Source: VXNF01 sp964291305 (GTDB lineage Bacteria; Actinomycetota; Acidimicrobiia; Acidimicrobiales; CATQHL01). From it: DNA of 64,000 bases. Every line of letters starts with the position of its first letter. Position 1 is the first letter of the stretch. Below are positions 57,071 through 64,000 of the stretch, piece after piece. The DNA is taken from contig OZ219783.1 in NCBI GenBank assembly GCA_964291305.2, forward strand, positions 1 to 64,000. Direction: 5' to 3'. A program made the position numbers and the translations under genes. Below the pieces are notes generated by a model. It worked only from the letters and a program-made list of their open reading frames with translations, did no database searches and was not told the DNA's origin.

Positions 57071-57856
57071 ATTCACCCCGCTGCAGTTGATCCCGAACTG
57101 GTCGCTTCCGCTACTGATCTCGCCGAGCGGGCTGGTCGGGTAACGCTACGGTGGTACTCGGCCCGCACGCTGGGGAGCCTGACGAAGACCGACGGCAGCC
57201 CGGTTACCGAAGCCGACAGGGCAGCTGAGGAATTCCTCCGGGAGGAACTAGCCCGACGCTACCCCGACGACGGCGTGCTGGGTGAGGAGTACGGCAACAG
57301 CGAGGGCAGCAGCGGGCGTCGCTGGGTAATCGACCCAATCGACGGCACCCGCAGCTTCGTCCGCGGCGTGCCGCTGTTCGCCACCCTGCTGGCGCTGACC
57401 GATAGAAACGGCCCGGCTGTGGGCGTAGCGCACGTACCGGCGCTGAGGGAGACCGTCGCAGCTGGCCGCGGCCGCGGTGCCCAGCACTGGCGAGACGACG
57501 AAGCTCGGCCCGCGCATGTCAGCGATGTGCGGCGGCTAGAAGAGTCCTGCCTGGTGACCAGTGGCATCGAGTATCTGCCCGAGCGCGGCCGGCGGGCGCT
57601 GCTGCAGCCCGGTCCCCTAGTACGAACCTGGGGAGATGGCTACGGTTACGTGTTACTCGCCACGGGCCGGGCTGAGATCATGCTCGACGCCGGACTGAAG
57701 CTTTGGGATGTGGTGCCAATGCTCGTCATAGTGCACGAGGCAGGCGGACGCATCACCGATTATGACGGCACCGCTGGGCCACTGGCTGGTGACGTAGTTG
57801 CTAGCAATGGTCACGTGCACGAACTGGCGCTAGGTCTCCTGGCCGATTGCAGCTAG
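57071..57856 (+). CDS. Inositol monophosphatase/histidinol-phosphatase (HisN-like) family protein, start codon unclear
   Basis: This is a metal-dependent phosphatase; HisN-type members hydrolyse histidinol phosphate, others inositol phosphate. Motifs are TKTDGSPVTEADRAAEEF, the GEE metal site in VLGEEYG, WVIDPIDGTRSFVRG and WDVVPMLVIVHEAGG. Family sequence extends well upstream of the first ordinary start (GTG 57275), back to about 57065, where an in-frame TAG ends the frame. In that stretch there is no ATG, GTG or TTG. ATT at 57071 or CTG at 57098 are the best candidates; I list the ATT. The stop shares CTAG with the convergent neighbour. Confidence 0.85.
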   Translation: MHPAAVDPELVASATDLAERAGRVTLRWYSARTLGSLTKTDGSPVTEADRAAEEFLREELARRYPDDGVLGEEYGNSEGSSGRRWVIDPIDGTRSFVRGVPLFATLLALTDRNGPAVGVAHVPALRETVAAGRGRGAQHWRDDEARPAHVSDVRRLEESCLVTSGIEYLPERGRRALLQPGPLVRTWGDGYGYVLLATGRAEIMLDAGLKLWDVVPMLVIVHEAGGRITDYDGTAGPLAGDVVASNGHVHELALGLLADCS

Positions 57857-58833
57857 AGGCCGACCCCTTCGAACAGTACGGGGGTGATTCCGCGCTCAAC
57901 TAGTGCGCTCAGGAACTGCAGTGGAGCGAACGCTTCGGCCAGTCCCATAGCGCCGCTGCGAGTCGCCTCGCCAGCCGCGAGACCAAGGACCGCCGTGGCG
58001 GCAACAGCTGCCGCGGCTGCGGCAGGGTTGTGAGCCGCGCCTAACACCCGCTGCGTGCTCTCACCCTGCCAGCGCCCACTCACGGCCACACGCACTGCAC
58101 CCATACCCCCCTCGGGATGGGGCGGGGAGAGCATCGGGAGGGGGGCCGTCAGACGATCCTGACGATCCGCAGCTCGCCGAGCGGTGATCGCCTCGGCCTC
58201 AGGAAACAGCCGAACCAATAGTTGCGGCTCACCTAAAGCTCCGAAATAACAGTCAGCAGGACCCACCGGGTCGGGGAACCAGCAAAGCTCGCGGCCCGAT
58301 CCACCTCGACGGCGGACCCACGAACCTCTAAGCCAAATCCAAGCACTGCGGCCAAGAGCGGCGTGATACCGAAGAGCACAGGCGGGCCCGCCTGTGCCCT
58401 GGCGGGCCACATGGACAGATTCGATGCTGTCTAGCGAAGCGGCCGCGTGGGCGGCTAAGACACATGTGAGTCCGGGTGAGAACGCTGCTCCCAGCACCAG
58501 CGTTACCCCCCGTTCGCGAGCCGTGGCGTCCAGCGTCAGCAGACCACGCACTTCGGCAGGATCGCCGGAGACCGAGACAGTCGCCACGCCCGAGCGCACC
58601 AACTGAACCGCCATTGGCCACTGAGTACCTGAAGGCGTCGCCAACACGACAGCGTCGGCACGCTGCAACTCAGTCAAACCCGCCACGACCGTCCCCGGCT
58701 CGCTCCGCACGACCGCCGCCGCCGAGGCAGGACTCTGGCCGGCAACTGAGACTCGCTCCACCCCTTTGCTGGAGGTCAAAATCCTGGCGACTCTGGCACC
58801 AACCGCACCGGTGCCCACCACCCCGAGGTGCAT
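57853..58833 (-). CDS. NAD(P)-binding Rossmann protein (saccharopine dehydrogenase/Gfo-Idh-like), function unknown
   Basis: The 326-residue protein opens with HLGVVGTGAVGARVARIL, a clear Rossmann motif. Further features are DAVVLATPSGTQWPMAVQLVRSGVATVSVSGD and an Ala-rich C-terminus. The pattern resembles saccharopine-dehydrogenase-like or Gfo/Idh proteins, but the catalytic domain is not one I recognise. It lies 24 bp after a small membrane protein gene on the same strand and converges on the HisN-like gene. Confidence 0.65.
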   Translation of the reverse strand: MHLGVVGTGAVGARVARILTSSKGVERVSVAGQSPASAAAVVRSEPGTVVAGLTELQRADAVVLATPSGTQWPMAVQLVRSGVATVSVSGDPAEVRGLLTLDATARERGVTLVLGAAFSPGLTCVLAAHAAASLDSIESVHVARQGTGGPACALRYHAALGRSAWIWLRGSWVRRRGGSGRELCWFPDPVGPADCYFGALGEPQLLVRLFPEAEAITARRAADRQDRLTAPLPMLSPPHPEGGMGAVRVAVSGRWQGESTQRVLGAAHNPAAAAAAVAATAVLGLAAGEATRSGAMGLAEAFAPLQFLSALVERGITPVLFEGVGL

Positions 58834-58857
58834 CCGCTCAGGCTCCCGGGAGAAGGT

Positions 58858-59004
58858 TCAGGTCAGCCCGGGACCGCGTAGGGGGCGCCACCCCCCTTGA
58901 CGGGCCGGCTGAACCTCCGTGCAGATGCGCATTATCCGATCCATGACGAGAATCGCCAGAGCCGCCAGAATCAGGGTCGCAACCCGCCCAAACACATCGC
59001 GCAT
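58858..59004 (-). CDS. Small single-span membrane protein (48 residues)
   Basis: The short frame encodes MRDVFGRVATLILAALAIL, a single hydrophobic helix after a short polar start, followed by a basic tail (PARQGGWRPLRGP). It lies between tRNA-Ile and the NAD(P)-binding gene, in the same direction and 24 bp from the latter. No family is recognised. It is called on position, hydrophobicity and an uninterrupted frame only. Confidence 0.45.
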   Translation of the reverse strand: MRDVFGRVATLILAALAILVMDRIMRICTEVQPARQGGWRPLRGPGLT

Positions 59005-59026
59005 ATCTCGGACTCTAGCGATCGCG

Positions 59027-59100
<74 letters not shown>

Positions 59101-59112
59101 GTAACTTCAACG

Positions 59113-59673
59113 CTAGCGGCCCGCCCGCCGGCGAACACTAGGAGGCCGGAAGCGGGTGGATTCCTCTTCTACCAGCATGATCCGCAGGCCTCCCACCAAC
59201 TCGCTGATGAGGTTAAACAAGACGGCTGCCATCACGTTGAACAGGGTGGCGAGGAATGCCATAACCAGGCTGACCAGGGCGTAGACCCGGAAAATCTGAC
59301 CCGGGACAAAGGCAAAGCTCTCAAGCCCGAAGATCTGCGTCACGAAAGCCTCAATACGGTCGATCAGGCCAGTGGAATCGACAGCGCTCCAGAGGATCAG
59401 CGCCGCCACCAGCAGAACTGCCCAAAGGCAGAGATACAGGATTAGTGACAGTTTCAGCACCGACCACAACTCCACTCGCCGCACAATTCGGCGCACGCTG
59501 CGCACTTGTAACCGTTGTCGCCGGCGGCGTTCGCCCAGCGACCAGCTGTCGTCGCGCGGCGGGCCGGCGGGGTTTTCGGTGCGGTGGGCGGCTCGATCCG
59601 GCGAAGCGCTCAAGGCTGAGGGATCGCCGGACACGTGACGAAGTGTAAAGGACGACCATCCTGCGCCCGGCAC
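59113..59673 (-). CDS. DUF3566 family transmembrane protein
   Basis: The 186-residue protein has a ~75-residue polar, basic N-terminus, then the DUF3566 core: RSVRRIVRRVELWSVLKLSLILYLC, two membrane helices and a C-terminal amphipathic segment (ISELVGGLRIML). Mycobacterial Rv0007 holds the same position after gyrA. The first start (59673) overlaps the upstream gene by 64 bp; a GTG at 59634 would shorten the overlap. Function unknown. Confidence 0.85.
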   Translation of the reverse strand: MPGAGWSSFTLRHVSGDPSALSASPDRAAHRTENPAGPPRDDSWSLGERRRRQRLQVRSVRRIVRRVELWSVLKLSLILYLCLWAVLLVAALILWSAVDSTGLIDRIEAFVTQIFGLESFAFVPGQIFRVYALVSLVMAFLATLFNVMAAVLFNLISELVGGLRIMLVEEESTRFRPPSVRRRAGR

Positions 59674-60170
59674 AGTCCGGTGCTTTGACTCAGCGTCGCC
59701 AGCCGGACAGCCAAGCTACGGGACACCTCGACTCCTTCGAGTCCGTAGGCACCCAAGAGGCGAACCGACCTGTTCAGGTCTTCGCCGAGGATTTGGCTCG
59801 CCCGCTCTAAGGCGGCAGCTAAGGCTGGAATCATCGCCGGAGCCGGGATCTCCGCAGCTGCGGCCGCGCTCTCGCCGTCGATCTCTACCTCGACGCGCGC
59901 CACGCCAGCGAGCAGCTCGAACTGGGTGAGCTCAGCTCCGTTGGCTGCGGCGAGTTCGGACGCGGCGGCGCGGTGGCTTCGAACCCCAGCGAGCGCCGCC
60001 GCGTCCGCCGCCGTCTGAGCTTGAGCCATCAGCTGCGCCCGACCGGCCAGTTGTGCCAGGGCCAGCGCGGCGACGGCTACCGCGACGATGCCCAGAACCA
60101 TCAGCGGTAGCACCTGACCCGAGTCGTCGCCGAAGCTAAACGCCCGCCGCGGCCTTAACAGGGAGTTCAG
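59610..60170 (-). CDS. TadE/TadG-like secreted or pilus-associated protein, probable CTG start
   Basis: The protein has a type IV pilin-like N-terminus: a polar GDDSGQ, one long hydrophobic helix (LPLMVLGIVAVAVAALALAQ), then the TadE-like QTAADAAALAGVR segment and a soluble C-terminus. The first GTG (60113) would remove the polar leader. In frame upstream, a CTG at 60170 overlaps the gyrA stop as CTGA, and the codons between encode LNSLLRPRRAFSFGDDSGQV, a basic leader of the expected kind. I list the CTG start (186 residues). GTG 60113 is the alternative (167). Confidence 0.7.
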   Translation of the reverse strand: MNSLLRPRRAFSFGDDSGQVLPLMVLGIVAVAVAALALAQLAGRAQLMAQAQTAADAAALAGVRSHRAAASELAAANGAELTQFELLAGVARVEVEIDGESAAAAAEIPAPAMIPALAAALERASQILGEDLNRSVRLLGAYGLEGVEVSRSLAVRLATLSQSTGLCRAQDGRPLHFVTCPAIPQP

Positions 60171-62623
60171 AGCTCTTCGCGGGGAACCAACGTGACCGCG
60201 TTGACTTTTCGGTCATCTTCCAACTGCATCACCTTTACGCCACTGGCGTAAGCACCCTGGACCGAGACCGATGCCACCGGAACCCTGATGAACACTCCAT
60301 CGCTGGCCCCCACCATTACTTCGGCGCTCTCAGAAACTCCCAGCGCCGCCACCACCTCGCCCTTACCAGAAACGAGTCGCACCCCACGCACCCCCAGACC
60401 GCCACGATGTCGTGGGGTGAAGGCAGCAAAGCCGGTGCGCTTGCCAAAGCCCTCGTCGGTCACTACTAGCAGAAACTGCTCGTCGAGCACTCTTACCATG
60501 GCAACTACTTCGTCGCCCTCACGCAACCGCATTCCTTTGACACCAGCCGCGGCGCGGCCAGTGGGTCGCACTTCCCGAGAGTCGAAGCGGAGCACATTGC
60601 CACGTCGAGTTATGACACAGACGTGGTCCTGCGCACCTAAGGGCAGCACTTGCACTAACTCGTCACCGTCGAGCAGACGAATCGCCTGCAGCCCCCGATA
60701 GCGGGATTCGTAATCGGTAAACCTGGTCTTTTTCACTCGGCCGCGGCGGGTCAAGAAAAGCAGGTAGGGATTGGTTTCGTAGTCACGGGTATCAATCACC
60801 GCAGCCACGCGCTCGCCTTCGGCCAAGCTCAAGAGGTTGACTACCGCAGTGCCCCGTGCCGTTCGCCCAGCCATTGGAACCTGGTGTACCCGCAGCCGGT
60901 GAACCCGGCCCCGGTTAGTGAAGAACAGCAAGTACGCATGGGCCGAGGTATGGATTACCGCGCTGATGTAATCGCCGTCTTTGAGCTTGGCTCCCGCTAC
61001 CCCACGACCGCCCCGGCCTTGTGTCCTAAAAGCGTCAGCAGAGGTGGTCTTCATGTATCCCCCAGCCGACATGATGAATACCACCTCCTCGTCATCGATG
61101 AGGTCCTCTATGTTGAACTCGCCAGGATCTAGCGCCAGCTCGGTGCGGCGAGCTTGGGCAAACTGCTCTCGCAGCGCGACAAGTTCGCTGCGGATCACTG
61201 CGCGTAGCCGACTCTCGTCGGCCAAGATTTCTTGCAGTTCGGCAATCGTGACCCGTAACTCTGCCAACTCTTCGGCCAACTCACGGCGGCCCAGCCGGGT
61301 TAGACGCCCTAGCGGCAACTCCAGAATATGGTTGGCTTGCACTTCGCTGAATCCGAAGGCATCTGCGGTGAGTTGGCGGCGGGCCTCGGCTCGGTCGGCG
61401 GCGGCCCGAATTAGGGCAATGATCTCGTCTAGCCGATCTACGGCGCGCAGCAAGCCCTCCAAGATGTGAGCCCGCTCGGTCGCATGCGCCAGGCGAAACT
61501 CCGAACGGCGTCGCACCACCTCGATCTGGTGAGCTATGTAGGCCTGCAACATCTCGACGAGGCTCAGCGTGCGAGGCACCCCGTCGGTGAGGGCCACCAT
61601 GTTCACCGAGAATGACACCTGCAGAGGCGTGTGCTTGTAGAGGTTGTTGAGGATCACCAGTGCTGGGGCATCGCGGGTCAACTCAAACACCAGCCTGGTG
61701 TTCCCCTTGGCTGACTCATTGCGGATGTCCCGGATTCCTGTGAGTACTTTCGACTCCACCAAGTCGGCGGCCCGGCGCTCGATGGCTTCAACGCTGACCT
61801 GATAGGGGATCTCGGTCACGACGATCTTGGTGCTACGGCCCTCAGCGGTGATCTCGGCTCGGCCTCGCAAACGAAGCATGCCACGCCCGCTGCGGTAGGC
61901 CTGGTCGATGCCAGCTCTGCCTAGAATTTGCCCGCCAGTGGGGAAGTCAGGACCCCGGACGAACTGCATCAACTCTTCGACCTCGCTATCGGGGTGCTCT
62001 AGTAAGTGCAGTACAGCATCGACAACTTCGCCCAGGTTGTGCGGCGGGATGTTGGTGGCCATTCCCACGGCGATGCCTTGGCTGCCGTTTATCAGCAGAT
62101 TCGGGAAGCGAGCTGGCAACACCGCCGGTTCGCGGTGACGGCCGTCAAAGTTGGCGAGAAAATCGACAGTGTCCTCGTCGATGCCGTCGAGCATTGCGGC
62201 GCTGAGCGGCGACAGCCGGCACTCGGTGTAGCGATAGGCCGCGGGCGGATCAGCAGGTGAGCCAAAGTTGCCGTGCGGATCGATGAGCAGGTGCCGCAGG
62301 CTGAAGTCCTGGCCCATGCGCACTAGAGCGTCGTAGACGGCAGTGTCGCCGTGGGGGTGATACCGGGCGATCACATCCCCGACCACAGTGGCGCACTTGA
62401 CGTGGCCGCGGTCGTGGCGGTGACCGTTAGAAGCCATAGACCAGAGGATTCTCCGATGTACGGGCTTTAGCCCGTCGCGCACGTCGGGCAGGGCGCGGGC
62501 CACGATGACCGACATGGCGTAGTCCAAGAAGGACTGTTCCATCTCGGTCTGGATTTCGACGGTTTCGACCGTCCCACCAAGTCCGGGCTGGAGATCTCCG
62601 TCGACCGGCGGATCGCTGCTCAC
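60167..62623 (-). CDS. gyrA: DNA gyrase subunit A
   Basis: GyrA cuts and rejoins DNA during negative supercoiling. The 818-residue protein has the breakage domain with catalytic Tyr in AYRYTECRLS and the quinolone-resistance region ARYHPHGDTAVYDALVRMGQDFS. It then has the coiled-coil tower and the six-bladed C-terminal DNA-wrapping domain with the GyrA-box-like RTQGRGGRGV. The position equal to E. coli Ser83 is Thr. Start GTG at 62623, 6 bp after gyrB. Confidence 0.98.
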   Translation of the reverse strand: MSSDPPVDGDLQPGLGGTVETVEIQTEMEQSFLDYAMSVIVARALPDVRDGLKPVHRRILWSMASNGHRHDRGHVKCATVVGDVIARYHPHGDTAVYDALVRMGQDFSLRHLLIDPHGNFGSPADPPAAYRYTECRLSPLSAAMLDGIDEDTVDFLANFDGRHREPAVLPARFPNLLINGSQGIAVGMATNIPPHNLGEVVDAVLHLLEHPDSEVEELMQFVRGPDFPTGGQILGRAGIDQAYRSGRGMLRLRGRAEITAEGRSTKIVVTEIPYQVSVEAIERRAADLVESKVLTGIRDIRNESAKGNTRLVFELTRDAPALVILNNLYKHTPLQVSFSVNMVALTDGVPRTLSLVEMLQAYIAHQIEVVRRRSEFRLAHATERAHILEGLLRAVDRLDEIIALIRAAADRAEARRQLTADAFGFSEVQANHILELPLGRLTRLGRRELAEELAELRVTIAELQEILADESRLRAVIRSELVALREQFAQARRTELALDPGEFNIEDLIDDEEVVFIMSAGGYMKTTSADAFRTQGRGGRGVAGAKLKDGDYISAVIHTSAHAYLLFFTNRGRVHRLRVHQVPMAGRTARGTAVVNLLSLAEGERVAAVIDTRDYETNPYLLFLTRRGRVKKTRFTDYESRYRGLQAIRLLDGDELVQVLPLGAQDHVCVITRRGNVLRFDSREVRPTGRAAAGVKGMRLREGDEVVAMVRVLDEQFLLVVTDEGFGKRTGFAAFTPRHRGGLGVRGVRLVSGKGEVVAALGVSESAEVMVGASDGVFIRVPVASVSVQGAYASGVKVMQLEDDRKVNAVTLVPREEL

Positions 62624-62629
62624 GCTGTT

Positions 62630-64000
62630 TTAGATATCCAGAAAGCGCACATCGCCGGCGTTGGCCTGAATAAACGACTTTCGTCCCTCCACGTCGTCGC
62701 CCATCAACTGGGAGAACACAGCATCAGCCGCGGCAGCTCCCTCGATATCAACTCGCAGCAATGTACGGCGAGCGGGGTCGAGCGTGGTTTCCCAGAGTTC
62801 GTCTGCATCCATCTCGCCGAGGCCCTTCAGCCGTTGAAACTCGTTGCGGTGCTTCGGGTGGTCGGCGAGAAAGTCAGCTTTTGCCCGATCGTCCTTAAGG
62901 TAAACCTTGTCTCGCCCCACCTCAGTGGAATAGAGCGGAGGCTGAGCGATGTAGACATGCCCCTCCTCTATTAGGGGCTTCATCTGCCGGAAGAAGAAAG
63001 TGAGCAACAGCGTTCGTATGTGGCTTCCGTCCACGTCGGCGTCGCAGAGCAGGATGATCTTGCCGTAGCGGAGCTTGTTGATATTGAATCCGCCGTTCGT
63101 TTCGTTGCCGTCAGCGTTATTCGGGCGCCGCCCGTTGCTGTCCGACGGATTGACATCAGTAGCGCTCATTTCGGCGTCGTTGCTATCAGCAAAGCCAAAA
63201 CCGGCACCGATGGCGCTGATGAGCGAGGTGATTTCAGTATTGCGCAGCATGCGGTCGGCACGAGCCCGCTCGACGTTGAGGATCTTGCCTCTGATGGGTA
63301 GTACCGCCATCGTCTGGGGATCGCGAGCTTTCTTAGCCGAACCGCCCGCAGAGTCGCCCTCCACGATGTACAACTCGTTCTCACTAATGTCGCCGGAGGT
63401 GCAGTCCGTGAGCTTACCTGGTAGGCCAGCACCGTTAAGCGCCGACTTCCGCCGAGTGGCTTCCCGAGCCGCCCGGGCCGCCTCCCGGGCACGGGAGGCC
63501 TCCAGCGCCTTGGTAACAATCCTGCGGGCCTCGCTAGGGTGTTCCTCTAACCAGTCGGCGAGATGCCGATTAGTGGCGCGCTCCACCAGCGTGCGGATGG
63601 AGACGTTGCCTAGCTTGCTCTTGGTCTGTCCCTCAAACTGCGGCTCTTGCAGGCGCACGCTGACGATCGCCGTTAGGCCCTCGCGAATATCCTCTCCTTG
63701 GAGGTTGTCTACACCCCGTAGCAGACCCTTGCGGTCGGCGTAACGGTTGATGACACCTGTGAGGGCCTTGCGAAAGCCCTCCTCGTGCATCCCGCCCTCG
63801 GTCGTAGTGATTCCGTTAGCAAAGGAATACAACCCATCGGTGTGGTAGGCGGTGCTCCACTGGAAGGCCACCTCTACCTCCTGCTGCGACTCCTGCTGCT
63901 GGAAGTACCCCACCTCGGCGAACAGGGCTTCTTTAGAGGCGTTCACGTGACGGACGAAATCTCCAATGCCGCCCGAGTAAGAAAAAGTCGTCCAGCGGGT
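62630..64000 (-). CDS. gyrB: DNA gyrase subunit B (partial, C-terminal part) with TOPRIM insertion
   Basis: The frame continues past the right edge: codons beyond the first in-window GTG (63946) read YSGGIGDFVRHV, a conserved GyrB block. Present are the transducer domain end, TOPRIM (YIVEGDSAGGSAK, CDADVDGSHIRTL) and the C-terminal GyrA-binding part (RLKGLGEMDADELWETT). Between SLISAIGAGFG and the KLRY block just before DADVDG lies an insertion of about 35 polar, Asn/Asp/Ser-rich residues (63086-63190) not found in usual GyrB. The frame is intact. Confidence 0.97.
   Translation of the reverse strand, partial: TRWTTFSYSGGIGDFVRHVNASKEALFAEVGYFQQQESQQEVEVAFQWSTAYHTDGLYSFANGITTTEGGMHEEGFRKALTGVINRYADRKGLLRGVDNLQGEDIREGLTAIVSVRLQEPQFEGQTKSKLGNVSIRTLVERATNRHLADWLEEHPSEARRIVTKALEASRAREAARAAREATRRKSALNGAGLPGKLTDCTSGDISENELYIVEGDSAGGSAKKARDPQTMAVLPIRGKILNVERARADRMLRNTEITSLISAIGAGFGFADSNDAEMSATDVNPSDSNGRRPNNADGNETNGGFNINKLRYGKIILLCDADVDGSHIRTLLLTFFFRQMKPLIEEGHVYIAQPPLYSTEVGRDKVYLKDDRAKADFLADHPKHRNEFQRLKGLGEMDADELWETTLDPARRTLLRVDIEGAAAADAVFSQLMGDDVEGRKSFIQANAGDVRFLDI

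Noticed and set aside
63086..63190. Intein or intein remnant in gyrB
   Set aside because: The insertion is far too short, lacks Cys/Ser-...-HN splicing ends, and is low-complexity polar sequence.

Overview
The window reads as a chromosomal segment of a high-GC actinobacterium, most likely of or near class Acidimicrobiia. This is inferred, not proven. Supporting signs are an aa3-type oxidase with actinobacterial extra domains, ergothioneine genes egtB/egtD, a mycobacterial EtfD-like (Fe-S)/CCG-domain reductase, and the gyrB-gyrA-TadE-like-DUF3566-tRNA-Ile order usually found near an actinobacterial replication origin. Genes are tightly packed. Many starts and stops are fused in 4-base NTGA overlaps. 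I see no phage, transposase, integrase or CRISPR array.

Layout. 1-9.7 kb: a respiratory oxidase locus. On the minus strand lie a complete catalytic set (ctaC with a fused cytochrome c domain, ctaD, ctaE, partial subunit IV) and, upstream in the same run, three extra genes: a subunit I homologue that has lost every haem and copper ligand, a subunit III-like protein and a multi-span protein with a His-rich tail. Haem O synthase ctaB and divergent haem A synthase ctaA flank them. A 125-bp tandem duplication between the inactive subunit I gene and the subunit III-like gene has made a 42-residue chimeric reading frame. 9.7-10.0 kb: tRNA-Glu, -Asp, -Phe. 10-20.7 kb: pyrE, a conserved unknown, purB-purA, then dnaK-grpE-dnaJ-egtB-egtD in one run, and divergent gpmA. 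20.8-25 kb: two tandem peptide-type ABC binding lipoproteins whose first ~500 bp are almost identical while the rest has diverged.

25-46.4 kb: a large catabolic region. One small operon holds an ornithine cyclodeaminase-like enzyme, a DHDPS-like aldolase/lyase and an NAD(P)-binding protein. A 14-gene minus-strand run (46.4 to 31.6 kb) holds hydantoinase A and B homologues, a hydantoin-racemase-like protein, a complete Opp-type permease/ATPase set without a binding protein, an amidohydrolase, an M24 peptidase, two dehydrogenases, RidA, a VOC protein and an ATC-hydrolase-like protein. Together they suggest import and ring-opening of cyclic amide, thiazoline or peptide-derived compounds.

46.4-57 kb: ammonium transporter, EtfD-like reductase, dCTP deaminase, class III aminotransferase, L,D-transpeptidase, larC-larB (nickel-pincer cofactor), prephenate dehydratase, tRNA-Ser and tRNA-Arg. 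57-64 kb: an inositol-monophosphatase/HisN-like gene with no ordinary start codon, an NAD(P)-binding protein, tRNA-Ile, DUF3566, a TadE-like gene that probably starts at CTG inside the gyrA stop, gyrA, and the 3' part of gyrB with an unusual polar insertion in its TOPRIM domain.

The most unusual feature is the oxidase locus: an apparently intact, co-transcribed, metal-free subunit I paralogue with its own subunit III-like partner.
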